Notes: generated by a model from the sequence alone, not told the origin. A stretch of DNA of 12,404 nucleotides from JADHUC01 sp964617665 (GCA_964617665.1 CAZUAH010000416.1:1-12404), one strand, 5' to 3'. Shown: positions 1-8,149, counted from the first letter of the stretch. A program made the numbers and translations.

Positions 1-1
1 G

Positions 2-70
2 GGCAAGTTCTTCGTCTATGATAATACGCTGATCGCAACAGGTCATGCAACTCTGAAGGATATCCAATGA
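2..70 (+). CDS. C-terminal end of an unidentified upstream gene (partial)
   Basis: An open frame enters from the left edge and ends at TGA (68-70). It gives a 22-residue tail beginning GKFFVYDNTL and ending TLKDIQ. The stop overlaps the ATG of the next gene (67-69) in an ATGA arrangement, the usual sign of translational coupling inside an operon. The SD-like AAGGA of the downstream gene (56-60) lies within these last codons. The residues look like ordinary globular protein, but the piece is too short to assign a family. That it is coding is inferred from the ATGA overlap and protein-like composition. Confidence 0.6.
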   Translation, partial: GKFFVYDNTLIATGHATLKDIQ

Positions 71-2148
71 TGACGCACCGAAGTAACTGGCGTGCGAGTC
101 TTTTGGCAGTGTCCGTCACATTGTGGCTCCTGATCCTGGGCACAACATGGGCGAAGGTGGCCCGATTCGAGATGCAATCGCGTGAACCGTTTGCCGATGG
201 CAAGGCATTTGGCGAAGTTGGCCCGTACGAGCGAATTGTTGGTCGGGTCTATTACGAATTGGACCCTGATCTTCCTCAGAACGAGAACGTTGTCGATTTG
301 CAGCTCGCTCCGCGGAACGAGCGCGGCAAAGTCGACTACTCCGGCGACTTGTTCATTCTTGCACCTTGCGATCTGACCAAAGGCAACGGAGCGATCCTGT
401 GCGACGTCAATAACCGCGGCAACAAGCTTGCTCTTCGCTTTTTCAACTACGCCAGCGGAAGCAATGATCCGCGAACCGAACAGCACGCGGGCGATGGATT
501 CCTCATGCGACACGGCTTCACGATCATCTCGAGCGGTTGGGATGGGGAACTGCTGCCCGGCGGTAATCGGCTTCGTCTTGCGCCGCCCGTGGCGCGCGAT
601 GGGGATCGACCGATCACCGGTCTGGTGCGGTGCGAAATCGTGCCAGACAAGGATATCAAGCGGACCGTTGTCAATTGGGCCAATCACGGTTCGTACCGGC
701 CGACGGAAAAAGGGCAGAAGATGGCGACGCTAACTCACCGAGTCCGAACCGGTGACCCTCGCGTGCTGGTCCAGCGAGAACAGTGGACCCTTCATGTCAG
801 CGACGTGCAAAGCGATTGGCCCGGGCAATTGCCAAAGGTCGAGTTGGAGATGCCCGAGGGGCTCAAGAAGGCACACATCTACGAGTTGATCTATGAGGCG
901 CAAGATCCGCTCGTGCATGGCACGTGCTTCACCGGGCTGCGCGATCTGGTCTCGGCGTTCAAACACGGAAGCGGCCAGGACAATCCGCTGCTGGTCGATG
1001 GGAAACCAGCGATCCGGCGGGCTCATGGCTTCGGTGTTTCACAAACCGGCCGATTCCTGCGCGAGTTTCTGTACTGGGGCTTCAATAAAGATGAGCAAGG
1101 TCGGAAGGTCTTCGACGGTGTGATTCCGCACGTGTCCGGATCGGGCATGGGCTCCTTCAATCACCGGTTTGCCCAGCCCACAAGACACGTCGCCCAGCAC
1201 GATCATCACGACTACCCGGCCGACCGTTTTCCATTCGCCTACGAGACGCAGCACGATCCACTGTCCGATCAAACGGACGGCATCCTTCGGCGTTCGTTGG
1301 CCAGCGGCGCGTGCCCTTACGTTTTGCACACCCAGTCGGAGGCCGAGTACTGGACGCGCAGCGGTTCGCTTGCACACACCGATCCACTGGGGAAACGTGA
1401 TGGCGAGGTGCCCGAGTGCGTGCGCATCTACCTGTTTGGCGGCACACAACACGGGCCCAGCGGGTATCCTCCCGGTCGAGGCAACGGACAGAACCTGGCA
1501 AATCCCGGTGACTACAAACCGTTCCTGCGAGCGTTGCTGTTGGCACTGGATCGCTGGAGCCAGGGTGGCGAACCCGCACCGCCAAGCGTCTATCCCACAA
1601 TCAAGGCAGGAACACTCGTGGCGTGGGACCAGGAGTCGACCGGCTTTCCATCTATCCCAGGCGTACGCTATCCGACCGTCATCCAGCAGCCCTCGTACTT
1701 GGACTTCGGGCCTCGTTGGCTGACCCAACAGATTGCCGATGTCCAGCCGCCAATCGCGCGTGGCAATTACCGCGTGCTGGTGCCGCGCTCGGACGCGGAC
1801 GGCAACCAGATCGGTTGCTTGTCGCCGCCCGAAGTCGCCGTGCCGGTGGCGACCTACACTGGCTGGAATCTCCGCAGCAAAGATGCCGGTGCCGAAAACG
1901 AACTGGTCAGCCTGATTGGGTCCTATATTCCGTTTCCGATCACAGAATCCGAACGCAAATCGACAAAGGACCTTCGGGCTTCGCTGGAAAGCAGATATGG
2001 CACGCTGGAGCGGTACATTGCCGAGTTGGAAAAGAAATGCCGCGAACTGGAAGAAGCAGGCTACCTGTTGGACGAAGACGTAGAACGCACATTGCGCGTT
2101 CTGCGGCAACGTGTAACGCCATTCTTCGAGAAGATCCGCAGGAAATGA
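67..2148 (+). CDS. Exported alpha/beta hydrolase domain-containing protein (Abhydrolase_10-like)
   Basis: This 693-residue protein has a basic N-terminus and a hydrophobic stretch (about residues 11-28), which fits a signal peptide or N-terminal anchor, so it probably acts outside the cytoplasm. The body resembles the large uncharacterised 'alpha/beta hydrolase domain-containing protein' family (PF20091 type). It has an N-terminal beta-rich part with VGPYERIVGRVYYELDP (51-67) and VNNRGNK (114-120). The nucleophile elbow is GVSQTGRFLREFLYWGFN (323-340), with Ser325 as candidate nucleophile; the last Gly of GxSxG is shifted by one, as in the family's GxSQSGRFL. HTQSEAEYW (421-429) may supply the acid and GGTQHGP (458-464) the catalytic His462. 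Residues 635-690 are charged and helical, possibly coiled coil. The start is ATG67, with AAGGA (56-60) six bases upstream. It sits between a coupled upstream gene and the transporter 10 nt downstream. No substrate is known for this family; an esterase or amidase role is inference. Confidence 0.85.
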   Translation: MMTHRSNWRASLLAVSVTLWLLILGTTWAKVARFEMQSREPFADGKAFGEVGPYERIVGRVYYELDPDLPQNENVVDLQLAPRNERGKVDYSGDLFILAPCDLTKGNGAILCDVNNRGNKLALRFFNYASGSNDPRTEQHAGDGFLMRHGFTIISSGWDGELLPGGNRLRLAPPVARDGDRPITGLVRCEIVPDKDIKRTVVNWANHGSYRPTEKGQKMATLTHRVRTGDPRVLVQREQWTLHVSDVQSDWPGQLPKVELEMPEGLKKAHIYELIYEAQDPLVHGTCFTGLRDLVSAFKHGSGQDNPLLVDGKPAIRRAHGFGVSQTGRFLREFLYWGFNKDEQGRKVFDGVIPHVSGSGMGSFNHRFAQPTRHVAQHDHHDYPADRFPFAYETQHDPLSDQTDGILRRSLASGACPYVLHTQSEAEYWTRSGSLAHTDPLGKRDGEVPECVRIYLFGGTQHGPSGYPPGRGNGQNLANPGDYKPFLRALLLALDRWSQGGEPAPPSVYPTIKAGTLVAWDQESTGFPSIPGVRYPTVIQQPSYLDFGPRWLTQQIADVQPPIARGNYRVLVPRSDADGNQIGCLSPPEVAVPVATYTGWNLRSKDAGAENELVSLIGSYIPFPITESERKSTKDLRASLESRYGTLERYIAELEKKCRELEEAGYLLDEDVERTLRVLRQRVTPFFEKIRRK

Positions 2149-2153
2149 GAGGA
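2147..2153 (+). promoter_or_regulatory. Ribosome binding site supporting a TTG start
   Basis: GAGAGGA overlaps the stop codon of the hydrolase gene and lies five bases before TTG (2159-2161). There is no in-frame ATG until codon 38, already inside the first membrane helix, so this site decides the TTG start of the transporter. Confidence 0.75.
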
Positions 2154-2158
2154 TAGAT

Positions 2159-3688
2159 TTGACACCAAAGGAAACGGCGAACCAACCGGATACGATCGAC
2201 AAGGTGGGAATCCCGCCTCCCAGCGGTGTGTTTGCCGGGCCCTGGTCGGTTCGGAAGGTGCTGGGCTTGATGGCCGTGTTTGGGCCGGCGGCGATTTGTG
2301 CGTCGATGGCGATAGGTGCGGGCGAGACGATTGTCGTGGTTCGAGCTGGCTCGTGGGCGGGCTACGACTTGCTGTGGTTGGTGTTGCTGGCGTGCGTCGT
2401 CAAGGGTGTCTTCCTCACGTATCTTCTCGGACGCTACACGGCGATCAGCGGTGAGTACATCGGCCATCGCCTAGTCCGTCTGCCGGGACCGCGAGGCTGG
2501 TTTCTCATCGCGATCGTGGTCCTGGAAATGCTGATAGCCCCACTGGTATGGGCAGCGATCGCCAAGCCCTGCGGAGTTCTGCTGCATTTTCTGCTTCAAG
2601 ATGGGTTGCCGCAGTCCGTAGCGCAAACGTCCTGGGAGAACGCTTTGACTACGTGCTTCGTCGGTCTTGCCTGCCTGCTTGGTCTGGCGTTATCGTTCCA
2701 ACGGTTGGAGAAACAGCAGATCATCATCTGCGGCATCTTGGTGTTCGGCACAGTCCTTGGCACTCTGATGGTCCAGCCTGACTTCTGGCAGGCGTTCATG
2801 GGTAGCGTCAGCGTGGGAAAGCTGCCGCAATCGTTGCCAGAATGGACACCTGATGACGCTCGGCAGAATCCCCTGCTGACAATGGCGACGACCTTTGGCT
2901 ACGTGGGTGGTACGATCATGGGCTACATCGTCTATGCCAACTGGGTAGGACTGCACGGTTGGGGGCTGACCGGACACAAGAAGATCGAATCGATCCGCGA
3001 GCATGCGTTTACACACGACCCAATCGACTACCTGCCCGACGACCCGAAGCAGGTGAAGCGTCTGCGAGATCTGATTGCGCCGTTGCGGTGGGACGTAGGC
3101 ATGGGCGCGATCGTGCTGTTCATCGTAACCGGCGCCTTCATGATGTCGGGCGCAGCTGTACTGTATCCCATGTTGGCCCAGGGAGAGCTGGAAGCGGGGT
3201 TTCAGGGCTGGAGCCTGTTGACCGAACAAGCCCACGTCTGGCGCAATATTCACCCGTTGCTGGTCGTTGTCTATTACGTGTGTGTTATTGCCGCGCTTTG
3301 GGGCACGCTTCAAGCTTTGCCCGAAGCCTACGCCCGAGTCACGCAAGAGTTCTTCCAAGCCGTCTGGCCCAAACGCACTTGGGACTATCACAGAATCCGC
3401 GCGGTGATTTGCGTCTATTTGTTCGTGTTCACCACTGTGATTGTGTGGACGGCAGCCTCGTTCGACACACTGATTCAAATCGCCAGTTTCCTTGTGAGCA
3501 ACTTTGCGCTGGCCATGGTAATGTTCGCGGCGATCTACCTCAATTCGAAGCTCCCGCCCGCATATCGCACGCGGATGCCGATTCTGATCGGCGGCGTCAT
3601 TTCGGCAGTCATCCTCACGGTCGTCACCGCCGCCAGCGGGTGGGGATTGACAATGAAACTGACAAACACATGGCTTGGTGGCGGATGA
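2159..3688 (+). CDS. Divergent Nramp-family-like membrane transporter
   Basis: This is a 509-residue polytopic inner-membrane protein with about 10-11 hydrophobic helices. Examples are residues 36-60, 70-90, 113-145, 160-180, 187-205, 243-262, 312-337, 366-385, 412-432, 438-460 and 472-494. The opening FGPAAICASMAIGAGE (41-56) matches the first helix of Nramp (SLC11-like) transporters, but the canonical metal-binding DPGN is replaced by GAGE (53-56). In the sixth-helix region GGTIMGYIVYANW (250-262) keeps the methionine, but MPH becomes MGY. A hydrophilic loop (264-310) containing HDPIDYLPDDPKQVKRLRDL separates the two halves. Length is somewhat above that of ordinary Nramp proteins (about 400-450 residues). 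Similar sequences are annotated in planctomycetes as 'Nramp family divalent metal transporter', but the changed site makes Mn/Fe transport doubtful. The gene follows the hydrolase by 10 nt and is probably co-transcribed. It could instead belong to a related LeuT-fold family with an organic substrate. Confidence 0.8.
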   Translation: MTPKETANQPDTIDKVGIPPPSGVFAGPWSVRKVLGLMAVFGPAAICASMAIGAGETIVVVRAGSWAGYDLLWLVLLACVVKGVFLTYLLGRYTAISGEYIGHRLVRLPGPRGWFLIAIVVLEMLIAPLVWAAIAKPCGVLLHFLLQDGLPQSVAQTSWENALTTCFVGLACLLGLALSFQRLEKQQIIICGILVFGTVLGTLMVQPDFWQAFMGSVSVGKLPQSLPEWTPDDARQNPLLTMATTFGYVGGTIMGYIVYANWVGLHGWGLTGHKKIESIREHAFTHDPIDYLPDDPKQVKRLRDLIAPLRWDVGMGAIVLFIVTGAFMMSGAAVLYPMLAQGELEAGFQGWSLLTEQAHVWRNIHPLLVVVYYVCVIAALWGTLQALPEAYARVTQEFFQAVWPKRTWDYHRIRAVICVYLFVFTTVIVWTAASFDTLIQIASFLVSNFALAMVMFAAIYLNSKLPPAYRTRMPILIGGVISAVILTVVTAASGWGLTMKLTNTWLGGG

Positions 3689-3698
3689 TTCGACTGTG

Positions 3699-6128
3699 TC
3701 ACTCGGCGGGCAAAGTGAAACGCCGAACGGTCTTCCCGTCGCTGTCCTCGCCTTGAGCAAAGGCTCGGCCGGAGCTTTCGATACCGCCGCAGGACACGGT
3801 TGCGGGTTCACTGGAGGTACGAAAGGCCACGACGTCCGAGACCTCGTACGGTGACGTCAGCCGCACGCCCACGGCTCTATCGCCCCGAAGCAGTTCAACT
3901 TTCGGCAACGTGTCTTCCTTTCCCTGACGATGGGGCAGCAGAACCGTCAGGAATTGAGCGGATCGGGACGGGGTCACCGTGCTGGCGGTCAAGTGCCAGG
4001 TATTCGACCACCGCCCTTTGGTTGACTCCGGTTCTGGATCGTATTTGTCCGTCTGTGCGAATTCTACTTTGTCCGGCAACAACAGGTGAACGCTCATGGC
4101 CGCCGGAGCGTTTTCGACTCGGAGGATGCGACGCGTTTCGTCAACGCCGATTTGTTTGTACGCGTGAAGTAGCCACTGAAACCGAGCGGGTTCGGGTGCC
4201 CGAAGATCGTCGAACATAACGAAGACGCCCGGCCGGACGTGGACCACGTGGCGGCGGAATCGTTCCATCCGGCCCAGGTAGGCGGGGGCTGCCTCGGCTT
4301 CGGCGTAGTCGTAGCCGTCGACCGATTCGAAGGCAATCAGTTGTCCGTTGGCGTCCCAGCGGCGCGGCACTTGGCCTTGCCCGTCCACCAGCACGCTATT
4401 GACTGCCTTGGTGGCTCGAGTCCACTCGTGATGGTGCGGCGAGCCGTACCAGGGATAGTATCCAGTGGCAATGGCCAACCCTCGGCCGAAGGCTTCGATC
4501 ACGAAGGCGTTCTGATCGGCATGCCCGTGGCTGACACCGCCGTAGGGACTACTTCGTAGCAGGAAACTGATATCTTTGCTGCTATCGCCCAAGGCAGTGT
4601 GAAACGAGGCCAGTCCTACAGCCGGGAAGCTCCGGGCTTGAGGCAATTCCAGAGGCGATCGCGTTTTCAGTTTCGGATCGTACGTGGCTAGGCTTAGTAC
4701 GTCGGCTCCGATAGTCGTCTTCGACTCCTCGGCGTACCAGCGAAAGTACGGATCTTGGGTCAACGTCGAGAAGACGTACATCACGTTCCCAAGGCCACGG
4801 GGACTGCTTGTCTGGCCGTCACCGAACGGGCGGTGTTGATGGTACGGCGTAGCCGTGTACAGACCGTAATATGGCGTGTTGCGGAAGAATGGTTTCTGCA
4901 TCAGGTCTACGCCTGTGGCCTCGCGCAAGGCGGCGACGTAGTGCAAGGCGAAGCGCATATAGGCGCTCCAGTAGCCGGGCCCTTCCTGCCAACCGCCGCC
5001 GTCGCCGCCCCAGGCCGGATAGGATGTGTAGTACAACAGCGTGGCGTATTCGAGCCATTCGCGAGCTTCAGGCCATTCGTGGATGAACGACAGAGCGCAT
5101 TCGCCCAAGAATCCAGGCAGGCGCCCGGCGTGGCTGTTGTAGGGATTGCTCTCGAACGGCAACCGCTGCAATTGCTTCAGGAACTGCCCGGCACGGACTC
5201 GCATGTTGGCTTCGATCTTTGCCCGCTCTTCCGGTGTGAATAGGTCATAGGTCCAATCGTAGGCCCGCGTGCCACGCATCATCATCCACATTGGCGGCTC
5301 GTCGTAAGCGAAGAAGCTGGTCGGTCCGTCTGGATCCCACGAGAAGAAGTGCTGCAAACGCCGTTTGGCCTCCTGGCCGACCCGCTGGTTGCCAGTGATC
5401 AAATAGGCCAGCGCACAGCGTTCCATCACGTCCATGGGCGGCCGAGTGGTGCGCATCACGTTGACGGCCCACGGTCCGTAGGCCGGTCCCTTCGGACGAT
5501 AGCCGGGCTCGGCGACCAGCCGCTTACCCACTTCCCGTTCGCACGAAGCCACCAACGAGTCGATCACCGGTTTCAATTCGCCGTCGGCCCACGCACGCAC
5601 CTGCTGCAGATGCTTGCCGCAGAAGAACAGACGCGGCCGTTCGCGGGGCACGTGCTGGATGACTTTGTCCCACTTGGGAAACGGAAACGGACGAGCGTCC
5701 TTCGGGACCGTGAACGGCCGCGCCCGGCTGAAGTTGGTTCCGTCTTCCGTTTCGACGCCATAACGCCAGAACCAGTCGCCCGCAGGCAAAGCTTCGCTGG
5801 GAACGAATACGGACCGTTGCAGCTTGCGATACGTATGAGTTTCTTCTTTCGCAAACGCCTCGGATGTCGAAATCTGCAGCACGTATTGGCTGTCCTTTCC
5901 CACCGGCACCCAGATAAACGGCGGCGGCGTGATCGCGACCACTTGTCCATCGGTCGGCGAGTAAGGCTTCTGCGTCGCACCTGGTTGACGGTCCAATACG
6001 ACCGCGGGCTCCCCCGCATATACAGACGACACGGCAAACAGCAACACCAATGCGACCAGACGGTCCAACGGTATCGATGCGAGTGATTGCGCAAGAATGA
6101 GTCTGGTGGTCAGTAGCGATTTCTTCAT
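3699..6128 (-). CDS. Heparinase II/III family protein (DUF4962-type N-terminus), exported
   Basis: This 809-residue protein is a probable polysaccharide lyase acting on uronic-acid-containing glycans by beta-elimination. It has an N-terminal hydrophobic signal (about 22-38, ending VSSVYAGE), so it is probably periplasmic or secreted. Residues 40-145 form a fibronectin-III-like region with PPPFIWVPV (68-76). An all-helical toroid follows (about 165-480), then a beta-sandwich domain (about 500-800). Family landmarks are NSHAGR (331-336, His333), Glu343, GWQEGPGYW (379-387, Tyr386) and SHGHADQNAF (533-542, His534/His536). These are the kinds of His/Tyr positions used by heparinase II-type lyases, and none looks missing. 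The frame stays open for 74 more codons upstream, but ATG6128 is chosen because GGAGGA lies 7 bases before it and a signal peptide follows. The gene converges with the transporter, 10 bp between stops. Heparin itself is not implied; the substrate is unknown. Confidence 0.9.
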   Translation of the reverse strand: MKKSLLTTRLILAQSLASIPLDRLVALVLLFAVSSVYAGEPAVVLDRQPGATQKPYSPTDGQVVAITPPPFIWVPVGKDSQYVLQISTSEAFAKEETHTYRKLQRSVFVPSEALPAGDWFWRYGVETEDGTNFSRARPFTVPKDARPFPFPKWDKVIQHVPRERPRLFFCGKHLQQVRAWADGELKPVIDSLVASCEREVGKRLVAEPGYRPKGPAYGPWAVNVMRTTRPPMDVMERCALAYLITGNQRVGQEAKRRLQHFFSWDPDGPTSFFAYDEPPMWMMMRGTRAYDWTYDLFTPEERAKIEANMRVRAGQFLKQLQRLPFESNPYNSHAGRLPGFLGECALSFIHEWPEAREWLEYATLLYYTSYPAWGGDGGGWQEGPGYWSAYMRFALHYVAALREATGVDLMQKPFFRNTPYYGLYTATPYHQHRPFGDGQTSSPRGLGNVMYVFSTLTQDPYFRWYAEESKTTIGADVLSLATYDPKLKTRSPLELPQARSFPAVGLASFHTALGDSSKDISFLLRSSPYGGVSHGHADQNAFVIEAFGRGLAIATGYYPWYGSPHHHEWTRATKAVNSVLVDGQGQVPRRWDANGQLIAFESVDGYDYAEAEAAPAYLGRMERFRRHVVHVRPGVFVMFDDLRAPEPARFQWLLHAYKQIGVDETRRILRVENAPAAMSVHLLLPDKVEFAQTDKYDPEPESTKGRWSNTWHLTASTVTPSRSAQFLTVLLPHRQGKEDTLPKVELLRGDRAVGVRLTSPYEVSDVVAFRTSSEPATVSCGGIESSGRAFAQGEDSDGKTVRRFTLPAE

Positions 6129-6135
6129 GAACGAG

Positions 6136-6141
6136 TCCTCC
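6136..6141 (-). promoter_or_regulatory. Strong ribosome binding site for the heparinase-like gene
   Basis: On the minus strand GGAGGA lies 7 bases before ATG (6128-6126). It fixes the start just before the signal peptide and rules out the 74-codon extension of the frame. Confidence 0.75.
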
Positions 6142-6171
6142 AGCCTACAAAAGTTATCCTCTGTTGGCCCG

Positions 6172-6180
6172 ATTATGACA
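6172..6180 (-). promoter_or_regulatory. Candidate extended -10 promoter element for the heparinase-like gene
   Basis: Read on the minus strand, TGTCATAAT matches an extended -10 (TGn followed by a 5/6 match to TATAAT). It lies about 43 bases before the start codon, leaving room for a short leader with the GGAGGA site. No convincing -35 is visible 17 bases upstream, which is tolerable for an extended -10 promoter. This is pattern matching only. Confidence 0.35.
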
Positions 6181-6367
6181 CATTCACGCCCTCCCTCCAG
6201 GACCTCGGACGTGAATCTTCCCACCTGCGGGAAATACGAAAGCCGAAACATCTTCCCGGCTCGGACGCTCGGTCTCGTTGCACTGGCCGCGTTGGCAAGA
6301 GACAATAGTGGTTGTATTGGTCGCGTTTTCATTTGCGATTGCCCGTTCAACGCGATGTGCCCATCTC

Positions 6368-8008
6368 ATGATACGACAATTGATCCATGTGACTGTGATA
6401 CTCCTTCTTCTTGGACCTGCCGCGGTTCATCACTTGGCTGCGGCCGAAGCCAAATCGGCGGCGCCGACGGCCGAATCGATCGACCGGTGGATCCGCGACC
6501 TGGATCATGCAGACTATGGCGCACGCCAGAAAGCTGCGGATGGTCTGCTCGTCGCCGGAAAGGCGTCGATTCCGTTGTTGGCCAAAGCGGCCGATGGCAA
6601 GAGCCTCGAGGTGACCTACCTTGCTGTCTCCATTCTGGCTCGGCTCAGCGAGTCCAAGGACCGACCGACGGAGGATGCGGCCATCGAAGCATTGAAGAAA
6701 CTGGCCGCAACGGCCGACCGGGCCGCTGCATCTCGCGCCGCCTACGTTTTGGCTTGGCACAAGATCTGGAATCAACAGCGGACCGTTGACAAGATCACAA
6801 AGCTTGGCGGTCGCGTCGAGAAGAATACCCAACGGATCCACACGGTTCGCTTGGGAGGTGATTGGAAGGGAGGTGATAACTTGGACATCCTGCGCGAGTT
6901 ACCCGCCTTCCAGACGCTTTATCTAGAGCAGTCGCCCGTTTCCGATGCTGGACTGGTACACCTGAAGGGAATGAGCACCCTGAATCGCCTGTTCCTCGGG
7001 TACTCGAAGATCAATGGCTCTGGACTCGTCCATCTTAAAGGCCTGAGCCGGGTGAACTACCTGTCGCTCAAAGGGCTCGAGCTTCAAGCCGACGCTCTGG
7101 ACCACGTGGCCGGGTTAGATCAACTCATGTACCTGTACCTGGACGAAGCCACCTTCGACGAGGCCACGCTGGCGCGTCTTGGAGCTCTATCGAAACTCCG
7201 ATACTTGTACCTGAATCGAACCAAGGTCACCGACGCAGGTATCGAGAAGCTGAAGGGAATAACCAGCCTGGCGAGACTTGACCTGACGGAAGCCCCCGTG
7301 ACCGGCGCGGGATTTGCCGTGCTGAAGGACCTCGCCGCGTTGACGAGTGTTTCGCTGCGTTGGTCCGGCGTGACGGACGAGGGTATGAAGGGGCTCGGAC
7401 GTTTGCCTTCGCTGAGCAGCCTGTCGCTCAGCGAGACGAAGCTGACGGATGTCGGGCTGGCTCACTTGGCCACCCTCAAGAATCTGCGGACTATCGACCT
7501 TTCCAGCACCGACGTGAGCGGTGCCGGTTTTGCGTCCTGGGACGAGACGAGCAACCTGACCAGCATCGTGTTGAAATCTACCAAGCTCGACGACAGAGGT
7601 TTGGAGGCTATGGCCGGCTTGACCAAATTGAGCAGTCCAAACTTGGAAAGCACACCCGTGACCGGGACTGGTTTTGCACGATGGACGAAAATGACAAATC
7701 TTAGACAGTTGACGTTGCGATCGACAAAGCTGAATGACGCCGGTCTGGAGGCCATCTCGAAACTGACCACGATTCAGAATCTGTACCTGGACAACACCGA
7801 AGTGACGGACGCTGGGCTGGAGCACTTGGCAAAACTTCCCAACCTCAGGTCACTTTATCTTGTGAACACCGCCGTCACGGATACCGGGCTGGAGCACCTT
7901 CGAGAGGTCAAGAATCTCAGGCTGTTGCGTTTGGCCGACACCAAAGTGACCGACGCCGGAATCGCCGAGTTGAAAAAGGCCCTGCCTCAATGCAACGCAA
8001 GCAGGTGA
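6368..8008 (+). CDS. Exported HEAT-like and leucine-rich repeat protein (15 LRRs)
   Basis: The protein has 546 residues. MIRQLIHVTVILLLLG followed by AAAEA (24-28) is a good signal peptide, so it is likely exported. Residues 35-130 form a helical region typical of HEAT/armadillo-like repeats (IRDLDHADYGARQKAADGLL; then AIEALKKLAATADRAAASRA). Residues 145-180 link to a leucine-rich array that fills 181-540 with fifteen units of exactly 24 residues, consensus LxxLxLxxTxVTDAGLxHLxxLxN, without insertions. The last unit is followed by QCNASR. Such LRR proteins are abundant in planctomycetes and are assumed to mediate protein binding; no enzyme domain is present. ATG6368 is preferred over TTG6278 because the signal peptide starts there, although no good Shine-Dalgarno precedes it. 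A possible promoter is TTGGCA (6292-6297), 17 bases, TATTGG (6315-6320), but the -10 is poor. The gene is divergent from the heparinase-like gene across 239 bp. Confidence 0.88.
   Translation: MIRQLIHVTVILLLLGPAAVHHLAAAEAKSAAPTAESIDRWIRDLDHADYGARQKAADGLLVAGKASIPLLAKAADGKSLEVTYLAVSILARLSESKDRPTEDAAIEALKKLAATADRAAASRAAYVLAWHKIWNQQRTVDKITKLGGRVEKNTQRIHTVRLGGDWKGGDNLDILRELPAFQTLYLEQSPVSDAGLVHLKGMSTLNRLFLGYSKINGSGLVHLKGLSRVNYLSLKGLELQADALDHVAGLDQLMYLYLDEATFDEATLARLGALSKLRYLYLNRTKVTDAGIEKLKGITSLARLDLTEAPVTGAGFAVLKDLAALTSVSLRWSGVTDEGMKGLGRLPSLSSLSLSETKLTDVGLAHLATLKNLRTIDLSSTDVSGAGFASWDETSNLTSIVLKSTKLDDRGLEAMAGLTKLSSPNLESTPVTGTGFARWTKMTNLRQLTLRSTKLNDAGLEAISKLTTIQNLYLDNTEVTDAGLEHLAKLPNLRSLYLVNTAVTDTGLEHLREVKNLRLLRLADTKVTDAGIAELKKALPQCNASR
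6908..7987 (+). repeat. Fifteen in-phase 72-bp LRR-coding units
   Basis: The DNA encodes fifteen 24-residue LRR units in unbroken phase, 72 bp each. The DNA copies are well diverged, so this is an old protein repeat rather than a recent tandem DNA repeat. Units 9-10 (7484-7627) and 11-12 (7628-7771) are more alike than other pairs and share the odd GxGFAxW signature. Confidence 0.85.
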
Positions 8009-8083
8009 CGAATGACACCGACAGAATCGAAATGACGAACGGCAGACAACGGCTCATGCGTTTCTCCTGACTCGAGGCGAACG

Positions 8084-8106
8084 AGAGGTGCTATTATCAC
8101 CTCTTT
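8084..8106 (+). terminator. Small hairpin, possible weak terminator after the LRR gene
   Basis: AGAGGTG (8084-8090) and CACCTCT (8098-8104) form a perfect 7-bp stem around the 7-nt loop CTATTAT, followed by only two further T residues. It lies 75 bp after the LRR stop and 80 bp before the radical SAM start. It may be a weak terminator; because of its symmetry, an operator is an alternative. Confidence 0.4.
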
Positions 8107-8149
8107 AGCAGGTCCCCGAGGCGAAGCAACCGAAGCATCCATGGCTTGG

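Noticed and set aside
1039..2202. 387-codon open frame on the minus strand
   Set aside because: It lies opposite the well-supported hydrolase gene, has no family-like motif, and its composition is what the complement of a coding strand gives.
2690..3811. 373-codon open frame on the minus strand
   Set aside because: It is antisense to the transporter, whose membrane helices and motifs are clear. The antisense product has no recognisable domain.
6129..6350. 74-residue N-terminal extension of the heparinase-like protein
   Set aside because: The signal peptide and the GGAGGA ribosome site both place the start at 6128. The extension would bury the signal peptide.
6278..6367. TTG start giving a 30-residue extension of the LRR protein
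   Set aside because: The extension would place a second hydrophobic stretch before a good signal peptide and has no Shine-Dalgarno.
7187..7825. 212-codon minus-strand frame over the LRR region
   Set aside because: The periodic LRR codons keep the complement free of stops; the product only mirrors the repeat.
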